Positions 24,896-32,926 of a stretch of 64,000 bases of DNA are shown piece by piece (positions within the stretch are counted from its first letter, which is position 1; every line of letters begins with the position of its first letter). The DNA comes from Streptomyces sp. GQFP (GTDB lineage: Bacteria > Actinomycetota > Actinomycetes > Streptomycetales > Streptomycetaceae). The notes under the pieces were generated by a model. The model was not told where the DNA came from. It did not search any database and was given only the letters and a program-made list of their open reading frames with translations. Made by a program: the position numbers and the translations under genes. The stretch covers positions 1,488,001 through 1,552,000 of the forward strand of contig NZ_CP089312.1 in the NCBI RefSeq assembly GCF_021545335.1, read 5' to 3'.

Positions 24896-25810
24896 CTACT
24901 CCCTCGGCTTGGTGCCCGTGTACAGCGTGAGCGCGGACAGGACGAAGAGGTCGGGGCGGTGGTGCAGGCCCGCCTTGTCGTCGGGGTCGAGCAGGCGGTC
25001 GAGGGTGGCGCGGTCCTCGGCGTCGAGTTCGTCCCCGAACATCGTGCGGCGCCGGTCGAAGACGTCGATCACGTGGGCGCGGGCCTCGTCGGTGAGCGGG
25101 GCGGGGAGGTCGAGGAGGAAGGTGCGGGTGCCGGAGGGGCGCAGACCGGCGGCGGTGAGCAGGGCCGGCCAGTCCTCGGTCTCGCGGACATGGCCGGGAA
25201 GCGTCGTACGCATCTCGGTGAACCAGGTCTGCTCGATCAGGTCGAGACGCGTCTCCAGTCCGGGGCGCCCGAAGCCGAGGTCACGCGGCAGGTTCCGCTC
25301 CGGGAGGCCGCCCTCCATGACGGCGAGTGTGCCGCCCGGCGCGAGGACGGCCGCGAGCGCGGTGAGCGCGGCCCGCTGGTCGCCGACGTGGTGGACGACA
25401 CGGCTCGACCACACCAGGTCGGCGGGGTACTCCAACTCGCCTAGCCCGTCCGGGAGTTCGGCCTCGATGGTACTGAAGCGGTCGGTGTTGCCGAGGCGTT
25501 CGGCGTTCTCGCGGGCCCGCTCGAGCAGTGCCGCCGAACTGTCCGCCGCGACGATGCGCGCCTCGGGGAACGCCTCCGCGAAGAAGCCCGAGATGATGCC
25601 GGGGCCGCTGCCCGCGTCCACGATCAGCCCCGGTTCGGGCTGCTGCCGGGACAGCCAGGCAAGCGCGTCGGCGTAGAGCGGGGCGAACAGCTGTGCCTGC
25701 CCCTCCAGCATGGGGATCATCTTGGCGAAGTCGATGTCGCCGTGGTTGTGTGCCTGGGCATGCTCGTGCGTGCGCTCATGCGTGTGCTCGTGCCGGTGCT
25801 GATGGGCCAT
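24896..25810 (-). CDS. SAM-dependent methyltransferase with histidine-rich N-terminus
   Basis: A 304-residue protein with a class I methyltransferase core: motif I LIVDAGSGPGIISGFF, the acidic loop VAADSSAALLERA, and LAPGGTLAVMEGG. Ahead of it is an unusual tail in which 9 of residues 3-23 are His (HQHRHEHTHERTHEHAQAHNH), a likely metal-binding strip. The tail then runs into DIDFAKMIPMLEGQAQLFAPLY, typical of this actinobacterial methyltransferase group, so the tail is part of the gene rather than a mis-called start. The substrate is unknown; the His strip suggests a metal- or metalloid-related role or metal sensing. The stop lies close behind the SDR gene on the same strand. Confidence 0.85.
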   Translation of the reverse strand: MAHQHRHEHTHERTHEHAQAHNHGDIDFAKMIPMLEGQAQLFAPLYADALAWLSRQQPEPGLIVDAGSGPGIISGFFAEAFPEARIVAADSSAALLERARENAERLGNTDRFSTIEAELPDGLGELEYPADLVWSSRVVHHVGDQRAALTALAAVLAPGGTLAVMEGGLPERNLPRDLGFGRPGLETRLDLIEQTWFTEMRTTLPGHVRETEDWPALLTAAGLRPSGTRTFLLDLPAPLTDEARAHVIDVFDRRRTMFGDELDAEDRATLDRLLDPDDKAGLHHRPDLFVLSALTLYTGTKPRE

Positions 25811-25833
25811 GGTCTACGGGCCTCCCGTCGTCG

Positions 25834-26013
25834 TTGCCACCAGCCTGCTCCGCCCCCGCCGACCAGGCCAGTTCTGTTGCCGATACGGCAAACCTGGACG
25901 ACCTCCTCGAACGCGCACGGCAAAAAAAACCGGATGCGCGGGCCCGCCGCGAGGACAAGACCTACTCGGCGGTGGAGTTCGCGATCCGCCAGGGCCTGGG
26001 CAAGAACGCCTGA
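25834..26013 (+). CDS. Possible small protein of unknown function (weak call)
   Basis: The open frame ends ANLDDLLERARQKKPDARAR...TYSAVEFAIRQGLGKNA with good Streptomyces-like codon use in its last ~40 codons, which looks protein-like and helical. The start is unclear; a TTG at 25834 would give 59 residues, and no good RBS is seen. A run of eight A (about 25921-25928) lies in the middle, very rare in this G+C-rich DNA, and could be a frameshift site, an indel in a decayed gene, or a sequencing fault. It might equally be a remnant of a longer gene. No family is recognised. Confidence 0.35.
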   Translation: MPPACSAPADQASSVADTANLDDLLERARQKKPDARARREDKTYSAVEFAIRQGLGKNA

Positions 26014-26064
26014 GGTTCCCTGGCGGATCGCTATTCACCTCTCCTGATGAACGCCGGTGCGCAG

Positions 26065-26125
26065 GGCGCCCCGCTTTCAGGGGCGCGGGGAACTGCGCGA
26101 CCAGCCCCCACCGGGCCGCAGCAAC
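26065..26125 (-). repeat. Dispersed hairpin repeat, short type (copy 2)
   Basis: Hairpin GCGCCCC (26066-26072) / GGGGCGC (26080-26086) followed by GGGGAACTGCGCGACCAGCC, the inverted form of the repeat at 1634-1691. It lies just after the stop of the GH6 gene and may act as its terminator or mRNA stabiliser. Confidence 0.75.
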
Positions 26126-26146
26126 CAAACCGCCGAACCAGCGGAG

Positions 26147-27853
26147 CTAAAGTGCCGGATACGCGTTCCTCATCAGCTCCTGGAACTGCGCGGAGAACCA
26201 GTGCCCCGAAAGCGGCGAGTTCGCCAACGCCCCCGACAGGTTGTTGTTGTTCCGCGGGTTACCGGTATACGTCGGGTCGCACATCCGGTCGAACCCCTTA
26301 CCCTCGTCGTTCGGAATCGCCGTGCTGGACCCGTCCGACTCCCCCGGAGGCTTCATCCACACATACGCGTCGATCCCGGCAGCCGGAGCAGCCACAGGCC
26401 GTTCACCCAGACCCGCCCCGGACTGGTTGCACCAGTTCCCGACATGGATCCGCCGGTCGTACCGCCCGCCGTCCACATACGTGTCGACCGTGGTCGTAGC
26501 CCCGGGCCCGGCAGGCCGCGCAGCGCCACCCCACCCATTCCGAGACGTGTCGATCAGCATGCCGATCCCGGACGGGAAGCCGACCGTGACCAACTGATTC
26601 CGGAACGCCTGCGCGAAGGACAGCTCGTCGGTGTACCGGTTCCAGTCCACCCACTTCGACTCGCGGACGGACTTGCCGGCCACGGTGTCGTTGATGGTGA
26701 AGTTGTTTTCCTTCAGGGCGCTGTAGTTCGCCGTGTTGGTGATGAACCCGTGCACGTCGCCCACGGTCGCGCCCTCGGCGGTGGCCGCCTGCTTGAACAC
26801 ATCGGCGGAGGCACCGAAGTTGTCGTCCCAGCCGATCCAGCCGTGGTGGCCGGCGTCGACGTAGTTGTAGACGTTCGGTACGTCACCGAGCTTGCCGAGT
26901 GCGTAGCCGACGCCCTTGACGTAGTTGCCGTTCGCCTTCATCACATCGCACTGGGGCGTGGCCGTGGGCCGGCTGCCGGTGTTGGTGACGAGGTTGGGCA
27001 GCGAGTCGATCTCGACGGTCGTGACGATGCGCAGGCCCGCGTACTTGGTGTCCGCGAGGATCGCCGCGATCGGGTCGATGTACGCGGTCTTGTAGCGGTC
27101 GATCTCCGTCGGGCCGAGTTCGCCGTTGGAGGCGAGGGCGGCGCAGTCGCGTCCTGGCAGGTTGTAGATGACCAGCTGGACGACGAGTTCGCCGGTGCCC
27201 TTCTGCTGGAGGGCGGCGTCGAGGTGGGCGCGCAGACCCATCCCGCCGTTGACTCCGTTGATCGCGGCGATCCGGTCCAGCCAGACGCCGGTGGGCTGGC
27301 TGGAGATCCGGCTGCCGCCCGTCTCGGCGGCGGCCTTCGCGGACCACTCCGGGTTCACGTACACCCGGGCGCCCGCGTACGGGTTGTCGACCCGGTTGGA
27401 CGGCGTACCGGGATCCGGGTCGGTGCCGCCGCCGTCGTCGACGTTGCAGGTGACGCCGTCGAGGGTGAAGGAGGTCGGGAGCGCGTTCGTGCCGCTGTAG
27501 CTGCCGTTGAAGCCGAAGCTGACCGAACCCCCGGTGGCGAGCGTGCCGTTGTAGGTCTCGTTGGCGGCGGTCACGGCGGTCCCGCTCTGGGTGAGCTTGG
27601 CGTTCCAGCCGCTGGTGACCTGCTGGTTGCCGGCGTACGACCACTTCACGGCCCAACTCGACTTGGCCGCGCTGTTGTTGGTGACCGTCACGGCGGCGGT
27701 GAAGCCGGTGGACCACTGGCTCTGCACCTGGTAGTCGACGGTGCAGGGGATCGCGGCGATGCCGACGTCGGCCGGTGCGGCTGCGACGGCGGCGCCGGTG
27801 GCACCGGCGACCAGCGCCATGGCGGCGAGGATCGCTGTTCTGGTACGGCTCAT
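26147..27853 (-). CDS. GH6 cellulose 1,4-beta-cellobiosidase with N-terminal CBM2
   Basis: A 568-residue secreted cellulase. Residues 1-~33 are the signal peptide, ~34-138 a CBM2 cellulose-binding module (CTVDYQVQSQWSTGFTAAVTV...ATGGSVSFGFNGSYSG), then a short DDGGGTDPDPGT linker, and the GH6 domain from ~150. Catalytic-region signatures are VIYNLPGRDCAALASNGEL, VTTVEIDSLPNLVTN and the long loops found in processive GH6 cellobiohydrolases (VYNYVDAGHHGWIGW). It would release cellobiose from the non-reducing chain end. It follows a GH5 endoglucanase gene on the same strand. A weak AGCGCT-type element and a perfect 15-bp tandem repeat (27941-27970) lie in its upstream region. Confidence 0.93.
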   Translation of the reverse strand: MSRTRTAILAAMALVAGATGAAVAAAPADVGIAAIPCTVDYQVQSQWSTGFTAAVTVTNNSAAKSSWAVKWSYAGNQQVTSGWNAKLTQSGTAVTAANETYNGTLATGGSVSFGFNGSYSGTNALPTSFTLDGVTCNVDDGGGTDPDPGTPSNRVDNPYAGARVYVNPEWSAKAAAETGGSRISSQPTGVWLDRIAAINGVNGGMGLRAHLDAALQQKGTGELVVQLVIYNLPGRDCAALASNGELGPTEIDRYKTAYIDPIAAILADTKYAGLRIVTTVEIDSLPNLVTNTGSRPTATPQCDVMKANGNYVKGVGYALGKLGDVPNVYNYVDAGHHGWIGWDDNFGASADVFKQAATAEGATVGDVHGFITNTANYSALKENNFTINDTVAGKSVRESKWVDWNRYTDELSFAQAFRNQLVTVGFPSGIGMLIDTSRNGWGGAARPAGPGATTTVDTYVDGGRYDRRIHVGNWCNQSGAGLGERPVAAPAAGIDAYVWMKPPGESDGSSTAIPNDEGKGFDRMCDPTYTGNPRNNNNLSGALANSPLSGHWFSAQFQELMRNAYPAL

Positions 27854-27940
27854 GAGTGCGGGTGTCCTCTCGTGTTCCGGTTGTCTTCCGTTCGTTTTCC
27901 GGGTGGGGTGAGAAGCGCCTTGCTGTGATGGGGAGTTGAA

Positions 27941-27970
27941 GCACCGACCGATGGAGCACCGACCGATGGA
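27941..27970. repeat. 15-bp tandem repeat upstream of the GH6 gene
   Basis: GCACCGACCGATGGA occurs twice in perfect tandem (27941-27955 and 27956-27970), followed by two degenerate copies (GCGCCAGCCCGTCGGA and GCGCTAGCCGATGG) reaching the GH5 stop codon. It could be a binding array or simple slippage. Confidence 0.65.
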
Positions 27971-27989
27971 GCGCCAGCCCGTCGGAGCG

Positions 27990-29498
27990 CTAGCCGATGG
28001 CGCGCAGGTGGTCGCGCAGTCCGATACCGAAGGCCGTGGGTGTGCCGTCGTAACCGGAGATCAGGGACGGGCCGGTGGCGCAGTTCCAGGTGTTCCAGGT
28101 CCAGCCGAGGTACGACAGGGAACGGTCGTCGAACCACTTCATGACCCGGTCGATGAACGAGTGCGCGCAGGTGTTCTCGCCGATCTCGCCCGCGACCAGC
28201 GGGACCTGCGCGGCGACCGGCGCGAGTGTCGAGTCCCAACAGCTTTCGTTGGAGCAGGAGTTGAAGTTGTAGACATGCCAGGCGGCGGCGAGATTGCCCG
28301 TCGGGTCGGTCGGCTTGTACGCCGGCCACTGGCTGAGGTCGTTCGAGTAGGCGAGCCCGCCCGCGAGGATCACGTTCTGGGCGCCGGTGGCCCGGACCGC
28401 GTCGATCAGATCCTGCATACCGGCGACCTCGTACCCGATGCCGGGGCAGGTGCCGCCGTCCCGCCAGCAGGTCCAGGCCTGGGCCGCCGTGGAGGTGGCG
28501 CGGTCCGGGTAGGGCTCGTTGAACAGGTCGAACACGACGGCCGGGTCACCCTTGAAGGTGTTGGCGACCGAGGTCCAGAAGGCGGGCGTGTACTGCATGT
28601 TGGGCATCGGCTTCTGGCAGCTGGCGTGTACGTCGGAGCAGCCGGCCGAGTTGCCCGTGTACTGGCCCCAGGTCCAGTGCAGCTCGACCATCGGCGTCAT
28701 GCCGTGCGCCTTCACCTTCGCCACCAGGTCCTTGACGGCGGCGATGTAGTTGGCGCCCGCGTACTCGGGCCTGATGTTGGACAGCCCGAGCCAGCACTCC
28801 TCGTTGAGCGGGATGCGTACGGTGTTGACGTTCCAGTCGGCGATCGCCTGCACCGAGGCGTCGTCGACGGGCCCGTCCCAGATGCCGTTGCCCTGGACGC
28901 ACGCGAACTCGCCGCCGGAGCGGTTGACGCCGAGCAGTCGCCGGGTGGCGCCGCCGGAGTCGACGAGCTTGTTGCCGGACACGTGCAGGGCCGGCGGTCC
29001 GTCCTCGGGGACCGGCGGATCGGAGGGCGACGGAGTCGGCGTCGGACTGGGAGTCGAGGTGGAGGTCGGGGTCGGCTCCGCATCCACGTTGCACGTCGTC
29101 CCGTTGAGCTTGAACGACGCCGGTACGGGATTGCTCCCCGACCGTGAGGCGAGGAACCCCGCGCTGACGCTCGCGCCCGTGCCCAGCGAGCCGTTGTAGC
29201 TCTCGTTGGCCGCGGTGACGGTGACACCGGACTGGGACCACTTGGCGTTCCAGCCCTGGGTGACCTTCTGACCTGCGCCGAAGTCGAAGGTGAGACTCCA
29301 ACTGCTGAGCGCCGCCAGGTTGTTGGTGACCTTGACGGAACCCTGGAAGCCGGCGTCCCACTCACTGGTGACCGAGTACTCCACCGTGCACGCGGGGGTG
29401 GCTCCCGACGCCGTGAGGACCGGCGCGACCGCGGTGCCCACAAGGGCGACGGCAGCGCCGAGCACGACTAAAAGACCTGAACGCGGGGGGTGTCGCAT
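27990..29498 (-). CDS. GH5 endo-beta-1,4-glucanase with N-terminal CBM2
   Basis: A 502-residue secreted cellulase. The ATG at 29498 has AAGGAG six bases upstream and opens a signal peptide (MRHPPRSGLLVVLGAAVALVG...). Residues ~35-137 are CBM2 (CTVEYSVTSEWDAGFQGSVKV), followed by a Pro/Thr/Ser linker of ~25 residues and a GH5 barrel. The acid/base Glu is in VFDLFNEPYPD and the nucleophile Glu in LVAGEIGEN. It cuts internal cellulose or glucan bonds. It is divergent from the GH48 gene; its promoter contains a 12/14 CebR box at 29547-29560, and the canonical box lies in the same intergenic region. Confidence 0.93.
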   Translation of the reverse strand: MRHPPRSGLLVVLGAAVALVGTAVAPVLTASGATPACTVEYSVTSEWDAGFQGSVKVTNNLAALSSWSLTFDFGAGQKVTQGWNAKWSQSGVTVTAANESYNGSLGTGASVSAGFLASRSGSNPVPASFKLNGTTCNVDAEPTPTSTSTPSPTPTPSPSDPPVPEDGPPALHVSGNKLVDSGGATRRLLGVNRSGGEFACVQGNGIWDGPVDDASVQAIADWNVNTVRIPLNEECWLGLSNIRPEYAGANYIAAVKDLVAKVKAHGMTPMVELHWTWGQYTGNSAGCSDVHASCQKPMPNMQYTPAFWTSVANTFKGDPAVVFDLFNEPYPDRATSTAAQAWTCWRDGGTCPGIGYEVAGMQDLIDAVRATGAQNVILAGGLAYSNDLSQWPAYKPTDPTGNLAAAWHVYNFNSCSNESCWDSTLAPVAAQVPLVAGEIGENTCAHSFIDRVMKWFDDRSLSYLGWTWNTWNCATGPSLISGYDGTPTAFGIGLRDHLRAIG

Positions 29499-29546
29499 GA
29501 GCGACTCCTTGCAGATCGGGCGCGTCGTGACGGACGCGTCGACTGA

Positions 29547-29560
29547 TGGAACCGCTCCCA
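29547..29560. promoter_or_regulatory. CebR-like box upstream of the GH5 gene
   Basis: TGGAACCGCTCCCA matches 12 of 14 positions of the CebR palindrome TGGGAGCGCTCCCA. It lies 48 bp before the GH5 start and overlaps the spacer after TTGACA on the minus strand (29565-29570), a position suited to repression. Confidence 0.7.
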
Positions 29561-29661
29561 CTGGTGTCAACGAAGCTAGCGCCAAGTGACGGTAAAGGAC
29601 AGAGGGGTTGACGTGTTTCCATCAGATGTCGCCGTCGAATCTTTTCGACTCTTCAAACACC

Positions 29662-29690
29662 TTGACCCTTGACACACCTCTCCCCACTAT
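29662..29690 (+). promoter_or_regulatory. Candidate GH48 promoter
   Basis: TTGACC (29662-29667), a 17-nt spacer and CACTAT (29685-29690) form a plausible housekeeping promoter; TTGACA at 29669 is an alternative -35 with poor spacing. The CebR box starts at the last base of the -10. Confidence 0.45.
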
Positions 29691-29703
29691 GGGAGCGCTC
29701 CCA
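29690..29703. promoter_or_regulatory. Canonical CebR operator (perfect 14-bp palindrome)
   Basis: TGGGAGCGCTCCCA is the established binding site of the LacI-family cellobiose/cellotriose-responsive repressor CebR in streptomycetes. It lies 72 bp upstream of the GH48 start and overlaps the probable transcription start. Confidence 0.92.
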
Positions 29704-29774
29704 CTGGTTCAAGGCTTGTTGCTCCTCCCCACATCTCCACGAGCACCTCCGAGCCGCTAGGAGGAACCAGCACC

Positions 29775-32690
29775 ATGCACCCCCGACACAGACGCCGCCT
29801 CGCGCGGCGGTTCTGGACCGCTGTCGTGGCGGCCCTCGCCCTCCCCCTGACCATGCTCGCAACAGGCACAACTCCCGCCCAGGCGGCGGCAGTTCAGTGC
29901 AGCGTCGACTACACGACGAACGACTGGGGCTCCGGCTTCACCGCGGATCTCACGATCACCAACCGCGGTACGGACGTCATCAACGGCTGGACACTGACGT
30001 ACGCCTACGCGGGCAACCAGAGGCTCAGCAATGGCTGGAACGGCACCTGGTCCCAGTCCGGCCAGACGGTCACCGTGCAGAACGCCACATACAACGCGAC
30101 GATCGCCGCGGGCGCGGCCGTCAGCACCGGTGGGCAGTTCACATACAGCGGCGCCAACGCGGCGCCGACCTCGTTCGCCATCAACGGCACGACCTGCGCC
30201 GGGGCCCACCAGCCGCCGGTGACCGTGCTGACCAGCCCGGCCGCGGGCGCCGTCTACTCGCAGGGTGACGCGGTGCCGATGGCGGCCACGGCAGCGGCGG
30301 CGGACAGCGCGACGATCACCAAGGTCGAGTTCTACGACGACACCACGCTGCTCGGCACGGACACGACCGCGCCGTACATCTACTCGGCCACCGGCCTTGC
30401 CGTGGGCGCACATTCACTGCTGGCGAAGGCATACGACAGCCTGGGCGCCTCGGCGCCGTCCACGCCGGTCGGCATCACGGTCGCCTCGGGTCCCGCCGTG
30501 GTCGCCGTACCGACCCAACTCGGGGTGCAGCAGGGCCAGTCGGCGACGTACGACGTGAAGCTGTCGACACAGCCGAGCGCCAACGTCACCGTGACGACCG
30601 CTCGCGCGAGTGGCAACACGGGCCTGTCGGTGACGGGCGGAGCCTCGCTCACCTTCACGCCGTCGAACTGGAACACAGCGCAGAAGGTGACCATCACCGC
30701 CAACGCGACGGGCACCGGATCGGCGGCCTTCGACTCGACGGCCACCGGCCACGCCAAGGCGACGGTCACCGTCACCGAGCTGGCCGCCTCGAAGGTGTAC
30801 GACGCCCGGTTCCTGGACCTCTACGGCAAGATCACCAACCCGGCGAGCGGCTACTTCTCCCCCGAGGGCATCCCCTACCACTCGGTGGAGACGCTGATCG
30901 TCGAGGCGCCTGACCATGGCCACGAGACCACGTCGGAGGCGTACAGCTACCTCCTGTGGCTCCAGGCCATGTACGGCAAGGTGACGGGCGACTGGAGCAA
31001 GTTCAACGGCGCCTGGTCGATCATGGAGCAGTACATGATCCCCACCCACACCGACCAGCCGACCAACTCCTTCTACAACGCGTCGAAACCGGCGACGTAC
31101 GCCCCCGAGTACGACCTGCCGAGCCAGTACCCGGCCGCGCTCAACACCGCCGTCTCGGTCGGCACCGACCCGATCGCGGCCGAGCTGAAGACCGCGTACG
31201 GCACGGACGACGTCTACGGTATGCACTGGCTGCAGGACGTCGACAACGTCTACGGCTACGGCAACTCGCCCGGCAAGTGCGAGGCGGGTCCGGCGGACAC
31301 CGGTCCCTCCTACATCAACACCTTCCAGCGCGGACCGCAGGAATCGGTGTGGGAGACGGTTCCGCAGCCGACCTGCGACGCCTTCAAGTACGGCGGTACG
31401 AACGGGTACTTGGACCTGTTCACCGGCGACGCGTCGTACGCCAGACAGTGGAAGTTCACCAACGCCCCGGACGCCGACGCGCGTGCCGTGCAGGCCGCCT
31501 ACTGGGCGGACATCTGGGCGAAGCAGCAGGGCAAGGGTGCCGATGTCTCGGCGACCGTCGGCAAGGCGGCGAAGATGGGCGACTATCTGCGCTACTCCAT
31601 GTACGACAAGTACTTCAAGAAAATAGGGAGTTGTGTCGGCCCGACGACCTGCCCGGCCGGTACCGGCAAGGACGCCTCGCACTATCTGATGTCCTGGTAC
31701 TACGCGTGGGGCGGCGCCACCGACACCGCGGCGGGCTGGGCCTGGCGCATCGGCTCCAGCCACACGCACGGCGGCTACCAGAACCCCCTGGCGGCCTACG
31801 CGCTCAGCTCGTACGCCGACCTGAAGCCCAAGTCGGCGACAGGGCAGGCGGATTGGGCGACCTCCCTGACCCGGCAGATCGAGTTCTACCGCTGGCTCCA
31901 GTCCAACGAGGGCGGCATCGCGGGCGGCGCGACCAACAGCTGGGCGGGCCGCTACGCGACCCCGCCGGCCGGTACGCCGACCTTCTACGGCATGTACTAC
32001 GACCAGCAGCCGGTGTACCACGACCCGCCGTCCAACCAGTGGTTCGGCTTCCAGGCGTGGTCCATGGAGCGGGTCGCCGAGTACTACCAGCAGACGGGCA
32101 ACGCGGCGGCGAAGACCGTCCTGGACAAGTGGGTCGACTGGGCGCTGTCCAATACGACCATCAACCCGGACGGCACATACCGGATCCCGTCGACACTCCA
32201 ATGGTCGGGCGCCCCGGACACCTGGAACGCGTCAACTCCGGGCGCGAACGCGGGACTTCACGTCACCGTCGCCGACTACACGAACGACGTGGGTGTGGCG
32301 GCGGCGTACGCGAAGACGCTGACGTACTACGCCGACCGCTCCGGTGACACCGAGGCGGCGACGACGGCGAAGGCACTCCTCGACGGCATGTGGGCCAACC
32401 ACCAGGACACCCTGGGCATCGCCGTCCCGGAGACCCGCGCGGACTACAACCGCTTCGACGACGGTGTCTACGTGCCGTCGGGCTGGACCGGCACGATGCC
32501 GAACGGCGACGCGATCAACTCGTCGTCGACGTTCGACTCGATCCGCTCCTTCTACGAGGACGACCCCAACTGGTCGAAGATCGAGGGGTATTTGGCGGGC
32601 GGCGCCGCGCCCTCGTTCACGTATCACCGGTTCTGGGCCCAAGCGGACATAGCCCTCGCCATGGGTTCGTACGCGGAGCTTCTCGAATAG
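29775..32690 (+). CDS. GH48 processive cellulase with CBM2 and Ig-like modules
   Basis: A 971-residue secreted reducing-end cellobiohydrolase. Residues 1-38 are the signal peptide, 40-142 CBM2 ([22 protein letters not shown]), 146-236 a bacterial Ig-like domain ([19 protein letters not shown]), 238-336 a second Ig-like module, and 340-971 the GH48 catalytic domain. The active-site segment [26 protein letters not shown] contains Glu384 and Glu388, one of which is the proton donor. GH48 is the key exocellulase of most bacterial cellulase systems and synergises with the adjacent GH6 and GH5. RBS is CTAGGAGGAACC before the ATG at 29775. A perfect CebR box controls its promoter. Confidence 0.95.
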   Translation: MHPRHRRRLARRFWTAVVAALALPLTMLATGTTPAQAAAVQCSVDYTTNDWGSGFTADLTITNRGTDVINGWTLTYAYAGNQRLSNGWNGTWSQSGQTVTVQNATYNATIAAGAAVSTGGQFTYSGANAAPTSFAINGTTCAGAHQPPVTVLTSPAAGAVYSQGDAVPMAATAAAADSATITKVEFYDDTTLLGTDTTAPYIYSATGLAVGAHSLLAKAYDSLGASAPSTPVGITVASGPAVVAVPTQLGVQQGQSATYDVKLSTQPSANVTVTTARASGNTGLSVTGGASLTFTPSNWNTAQKVTITANATGTGSAAFDSTATGHAKATVTVTELAASKVYDARFLDLYGKITNPASGYFSPEGIPYHSVETLIVEAPDHGHETTSEAYSYLLWLQAMYGKVTGDWSKFNGAWSIMEQYMIPTHTDQPTNSFYNASKPATYAPEYDLPSQYPAALNTAVSVGTDPIAAELKTAYGTDDVYGMHWLQDVDNVYGYGNSPGKCEAGPADTGPSYINTFQRGPQESVWETVPQPTCDAFKYGGTNGYLDLFTGDASYARQWKFTNAPDADARAVQAAYWADIWAKQQGKGADVSATVGKAAKMGDYLRYSMYDKYFKKIGSCVGPTTCPAGTGKDASHYLMSWYYAWGGATDTAAGWAWRIGSSHTHGGYQNPLAAYALSSYADLKPKSATGQADWATSLTRQIEFYRWLQSNEGGIAGGATNSWAGRYATPPAGTPTFYGMYYDQQPVYHDPPSNQWFGFQAWSMERVAEYYQQTGNAAAKTVLDKWVDWALSNTTINPDGTYRIPSTLQWSGAPDTWNASTPGANAGLHVTVADYTNDVGVAAAYAKTLTYYADRSGDTEAATTAKALLDGMWANHQDTLGIAVPETRADYNRFDDGVYVPSGWTGTMPNGDAINSSSTFDSIRSFYEDDPNWSKIEGYLAGGAAPSFTYHRFWAQADIALAMGSYAELLE

Positions 32691-32697
32691 CCCCCAG

Positions 32698-32711
32698 AGG
32701 GAGCGCTCCGC
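32698..32711. promoter_or_regulatory. Partial CebR-like box between GH48 and GH74 genes
   Basis: AGGGAGCGCTCCGC matches 11 of 14 CebR consensus positions with the whole central GGGAGCGCTCC intact. It is 8 bp after the GH48 stop and 216 bp before the GH74 start; it may be a secondary operator or chance. Confidence 0.4.
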
Positions 32712-32730
32712 GGGGAACGTCGGTACGAAA

Positions 32731-32784
32731 GCTGCGGGTTGTACGTGGCTGGTCGCGCAGTTCCCCGCGCCCCTTAAGGGCGCT
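32731..32784 (+). repeat. Dispersed hairpin repeat, short type (copy 3)
   Basis: TGGCTGGTCGCGCAGTTCC followed by GCGCCCCTTAAGGGCGCT, nearly identical to copy 1. It lies downstream of the GH48 stop and probably ends or stabilises that transcript. Confidence 0.75.
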
Positions 32785-32850
32785 CCCCGCACCGCCCGCC
32801 GGGCGGCCCCCTCCCGCACTGGGGGTCGCCCGGCACCTCTCGCGGCGCGA

Positions 32851-32864
32851 GGAAAGCGCTTGCC
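32851..32864. promoter_or_regulatory. LacI-family-type operator upstream of the GH74 gene
   Basis: GGAAAGCGCTTGCC, with core palindrome AAGCGCTT (32854-32861), 63 bp before the GH74 start. The AGCGCT centre is shared with CebR boxes but the flanks differ, so another LacI-family repressor (or CebR weakly) could bind. Confidence 0.5.
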
Positions 32865-32926
32865 GTCCGTGCCTTACCCTCCCTTGCTTTGCCTTCCCCG
32901 ATCTCCCCCACCCGGAAAGGACCCCC

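Noticed and set aside
27982..27995. TCGGAGCGCTAGCC as a CebR box for the GH6 gene
   Set aside because: Only about 10 of 14 positions match and it overlaps the GH5 stop, so it is too weak to call as an operator.
28546..29361. Second frames across the GH5 gene (271 and 243 codons)
   Set aside because: Shadow frames; the GH5 frame carries the CBM2 and catalytic glutamate motifs.
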